This document shows positions 5,443 to 5,738 of a stretch of DNA of 5,738 nucleotides, one piece after another. The translations under genes were made by a program, and so were the position numbers. Source of the DNA: Clostridiales bacterium (GTDB lineage: Bacteria > Bacillota > Clostridia > Christensenellales > Aristaeellaceae); assembly GCA_012514225.1 (NCBI GenBank), contig JAAZAQ010000136.1, positions 1 through 5,738 of the forward strand. The letters are read 5' to 3'. Below the pieces are notes generated by a model. It was not told the DNA's origin, searched no databases, and was given only the letters and a program-made list of their open reading frames with translations. Every line of letters starts with the position of its first letter. Positions within the stretch are counted from its first letter, which is position 1.

Positions 5443-5738
5443 TTATTCCGCCTGGCTTCGCCAGGCCGTATGCGCCCGGAAGGGCGCCTGCAGGCTTTCA
5501 AACACCGCCCGATACAGCCGGCCGGACGCTTCGTAGGCCTCGTGGAGCCGGGGCGCGTATTCCGTTTTGATGCGCACGCAGTCCCGAACCGCGCTTTCGT
5601 AGTCCGGGAAACGGCCGTCCGACACCGCCGCGATGATGGCGGCGCCCAGGCAGGCGGCCTCCCGGTTGTCCGGCACCTTCACCGTGTATCCGGTGATGTC
5701 CGCCTTGATCTGGCACCACAGCGCGCTTTTGGCGCCGC
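5443..5738 (-). CDS. FGGY-family carbohydrate kinase, C-terminal end only (xylulokinase-like)
   Basis: The last 97 codons of a sugar kinase on the - strand; the frame is open to the right edge, so the gene starts outside the window. The first visible residues, GAKSALWCQIKADITGYTV, match the ATP-binding stretch of the FGGY C-terminal domain (usually GGGAKS..W.QI.AD..G..V). They are followed by EAACLGAAIIAAV, the family's adenine-side helix, then the usual terminal helical region with FPDYESAV and RLYRAVFESLQ. The GTG at 5682 is inside the domain and is not the start. FGGY kinases phosphorylate sugars such as xylulose, gluconate or glycerol; the GAKS form and the tail look most like xylulokinase or related kinases, but substrate cannot be fixed from this piece. 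It converges on the ROK operon and shares its terminator, so it belongs to a separate transcript. Confidence 0.9.
   Translation of the reverse strand, partial: GAKSALWCQIKADITGYTVKVPDNREAACLGAAIIAAVSDGRFPDYESAVRDCVRIKTEYAPRLHEAYEASGRLYRAVFESLQAPFRAHTAWRSQAE
5450..5466 (-). repeat. Perfect hairpin with GAA triloop at the kinase 3' end
   Basis: Read on the - strand, GCCTGGCGAAGCCAGGC forms a 7-bp perfect stem with a GAA loop; the core GCGAAGC is known as an exceptionally stable mini-hairpin in DNA. It lies in the last codons of the kinase gene, just before the stop, and no U-tract follows it. It may protect the mRNA 3' end or slow polymerase ahead of the terminator at 5395-5421, or it may be a chance result of codon choice. 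Confidence 0.5.

Overview
This is a GC-rich window (by eye about two thirds G+C) from a bacterium using the standard code. The gene types (a YesN-like receiver/AraC response regulator, a ROK repressor, sugar enzymes, an FGGY kinase), the strong GAGGAGG ribosome binding site and the tight co-directional spacing suggest a high-GC Bacillota (Clostridia or Paenibacillus-like) carbohydrate-utilisation locus. The lineage is an inference; the window has no rRNA or tRNA. No mobile element, CRISPR array or phage gene was seen.

Layout: (1) 1-591, the 3' part of an AraC-type response regulator whose start lies off the left edge. (2) 592-670, a 79-bp AT-richer gap with a plausible sigma-A-type promoter and two small palindromes. 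(3) 671-5353, four + strand genes that look like one operon: a ROK transcriptional regulator, a NagB-like sugar-phosphate isomerase/deaminase homologue (start overlaps the regulator by 35 nt), a NagA-like amidohydrolase (3 nt further on), and a cytoplasmic neutral/alkaline-ceramidase-family protein (8 nt further on). (4) 5354-5442, a convergent gap with a symmetric AAAA-stem-TTTT hairpin able to terminate both strands. (5) 5443-5738, the C-terminal end of an FGGY carbohydrate kinase on the - strand, running off the right edge.

At first sight the operon looks like an N-acetylglucosamine module (NagC-like regulator, NagB, NagA). The residues argue against the textbook version. The NagB-like protein has lost the phosphate-loop glycines and the catalytic Asp of the Asp-His-Glu triad. 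The NagA-like protein keeps its metal site and catalytic Asp but appears to lack the phosphate-binding Arg. The ceramidase-family protein keeps its zinc-site motifs but has Asn where the known ceramidases have the Ser nucleophile, and it has no signal peptide or C-terminal domain. The most economical reading is a catabolic operon for an amino-sugar-like or amide-bearing substrate other than GlcNAc-6-phosphate, with three repurposed enzymes under a ROK repressor that is probably autoregulated. The substrate cannot be read from sequence alone.
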